In this document: positions 5,307 to 5,473 of the stretch, one piece after another
Numbering within the stretch: the first letter of the stretch is position 1
Layout of the letters: each line of letters starts with the position of its first letter
Source: Reyranella sp.
Lineage (GTDB): Bacteria; Pseudomonadota; Alphaproteobacteria; Reyranellales; Reyranellaceae
Assembly (NCBI GenBank): GCA_030681635.1
Contig: JAUXRT010000684.1
Coordinates: 1-5,473 of the forward strand
Reading direction: 5' to 3'
Length of the DNA stretch: 5,473 nt
Made by a program: the position numbers and the translations under genes
Notes under the pieces: generated by a model
Database searches by the model: none
Told to the model about the DNA's origin: nothing
Seen by the model: the letters and a program-made list of their open reading frames with translations, nothing else

Positions 5307-5473
5307 ATGGCAACATCAGGTCGTCCGCCGCTCGACGGCATCCGAATCATCGATTTCTCCCGCGTGATCGCGGGGCCCATGTGCACCCAGATGCTCTCCG
5401 ACATGGGCGCCGAGGTGATCAAGATCGAGAACCCCGACGGCGGCGACGACACGCGCAAGGGCGCGGGGCCGCG
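5307..5473 (+). CDS. CaiB/BaiF family III CoA-transferase, N-terminal 55 residues (runs off right edge)
   Basis: Family III CoA-transferases move CoA between acyl-CoA donors and organic acids in the cytoplasm. From ATG 5307 the frame reads through to the window end. It shows the family N-terminus: PLDGIRIIDFSRVIAGP (8-24), the helix MCTQMLSDMGAEVIKIE (25-41), and then NPDGGDDTRKGAGP, the usual E-P-x-GD-x-R segment in slightly altered form. The catalytic aspartate, near residue 170 in this family, is outside the window. No ribosome site is seen before ATG. It diverges from a Bug-type binding protein gene, a frequent pairing in Bug-rich proteobacteria; the substrate acid is unknown. Confidence 0.92.
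   Translation, partial: MATSGRPPLDGIRIIDFSRVIAGPMCTQMLSDMGAEVIKIENPDGGDDTRKGAGP

Noticed and set aside
4246..5316. Minus-strand open frame of about 356 codons over the binding-protein gene
   Set aside because: The overlapping 326-aa frame has the full Bug signature and signal peptide; this one is very Arg/Gly-rich and has none.
1..5473. CRISPR array, tRNA, rRNA, or complete insertion sequence
   Set aside because: No regularly spaced repeats, no recognisable RNA gene, and no transposase or integrase reading frame are present.

Overview
The window is high-GC proteobacterial DNA. A Bug-type tricarboxylate-binding protein gene divergent from a family III CoA-transferase gene, a CusB-like adaptor and a MerR/MerT pair together suggest an alphaproteobacterium (a Reyranella- or other Rhodospirillales-like lineage) or a betaproteobacterium. 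This assignment is inference from gene content only; no rRNA or lineage marker is present.

Left part (1-2321) is a heavy-metal region. On the minus strand, read right to left, lie a merR-type regulator gene (1233-1643), a small secreted Cys-rich protein gene (741-1070) and the 5' part of a CusB-like RND efflux adaptor gene (runs off the left edge, ATG at 668). Facing merR on the plus strand is a two-gene unit: merT (1714-2103) and, overlapping it by ATGA, a 73-aa protein with 11 cysteines that belongs to the GDCCVxC family (2100-2321). The 70-bp divergent spacer carries a mer-style operator/promoter: TTGAGT, a 19-bp spacer holding the palindrome CTGTAG-CCA-CTACAG, and TAGCGT. The predicted transcription start falls on the merT ATG, so the merT mRNA is probably leaderless. 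No merP and no merA lie in the window; merT ends its unit with the GDCCVxC gene, and the next real gene is convergent.

Middle part (2322-4021) holds a short spacer with a possible 26-codon gene remnant, then two minus-strand genes: a sterol desaturase/fatty acid hydroxylase family membrane di-iron enzyme (TTG start behind a perfect AGGAGG) and a small nitroreductase-family flavoprotein. A near-perfect Fur-type palindrome (4003-4021) sits directly upstream of the nitroreductase start, suggesting iron control.

Right part (4022-5473): a 238-bp non-coding stretch with repeated CAGACAG heptamers and a 10-bp inverted repeat, then the minus-strand Bug/TctC-type periplasmic binding protein gene, and diverging from it the first 55 codons of a CaiB/BaiF CoA-transferase. 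Bug proteins capture organic acids outside the cytoplasm and CoA-transferases activate such acids, so the pair may serve one substrate.

The most interesting element is the minimal mercury module (merR / merT-GDCCVxC) without reductase or MerP, adjoining an RND metal-efflux operon, with a probably leaderless transcript.
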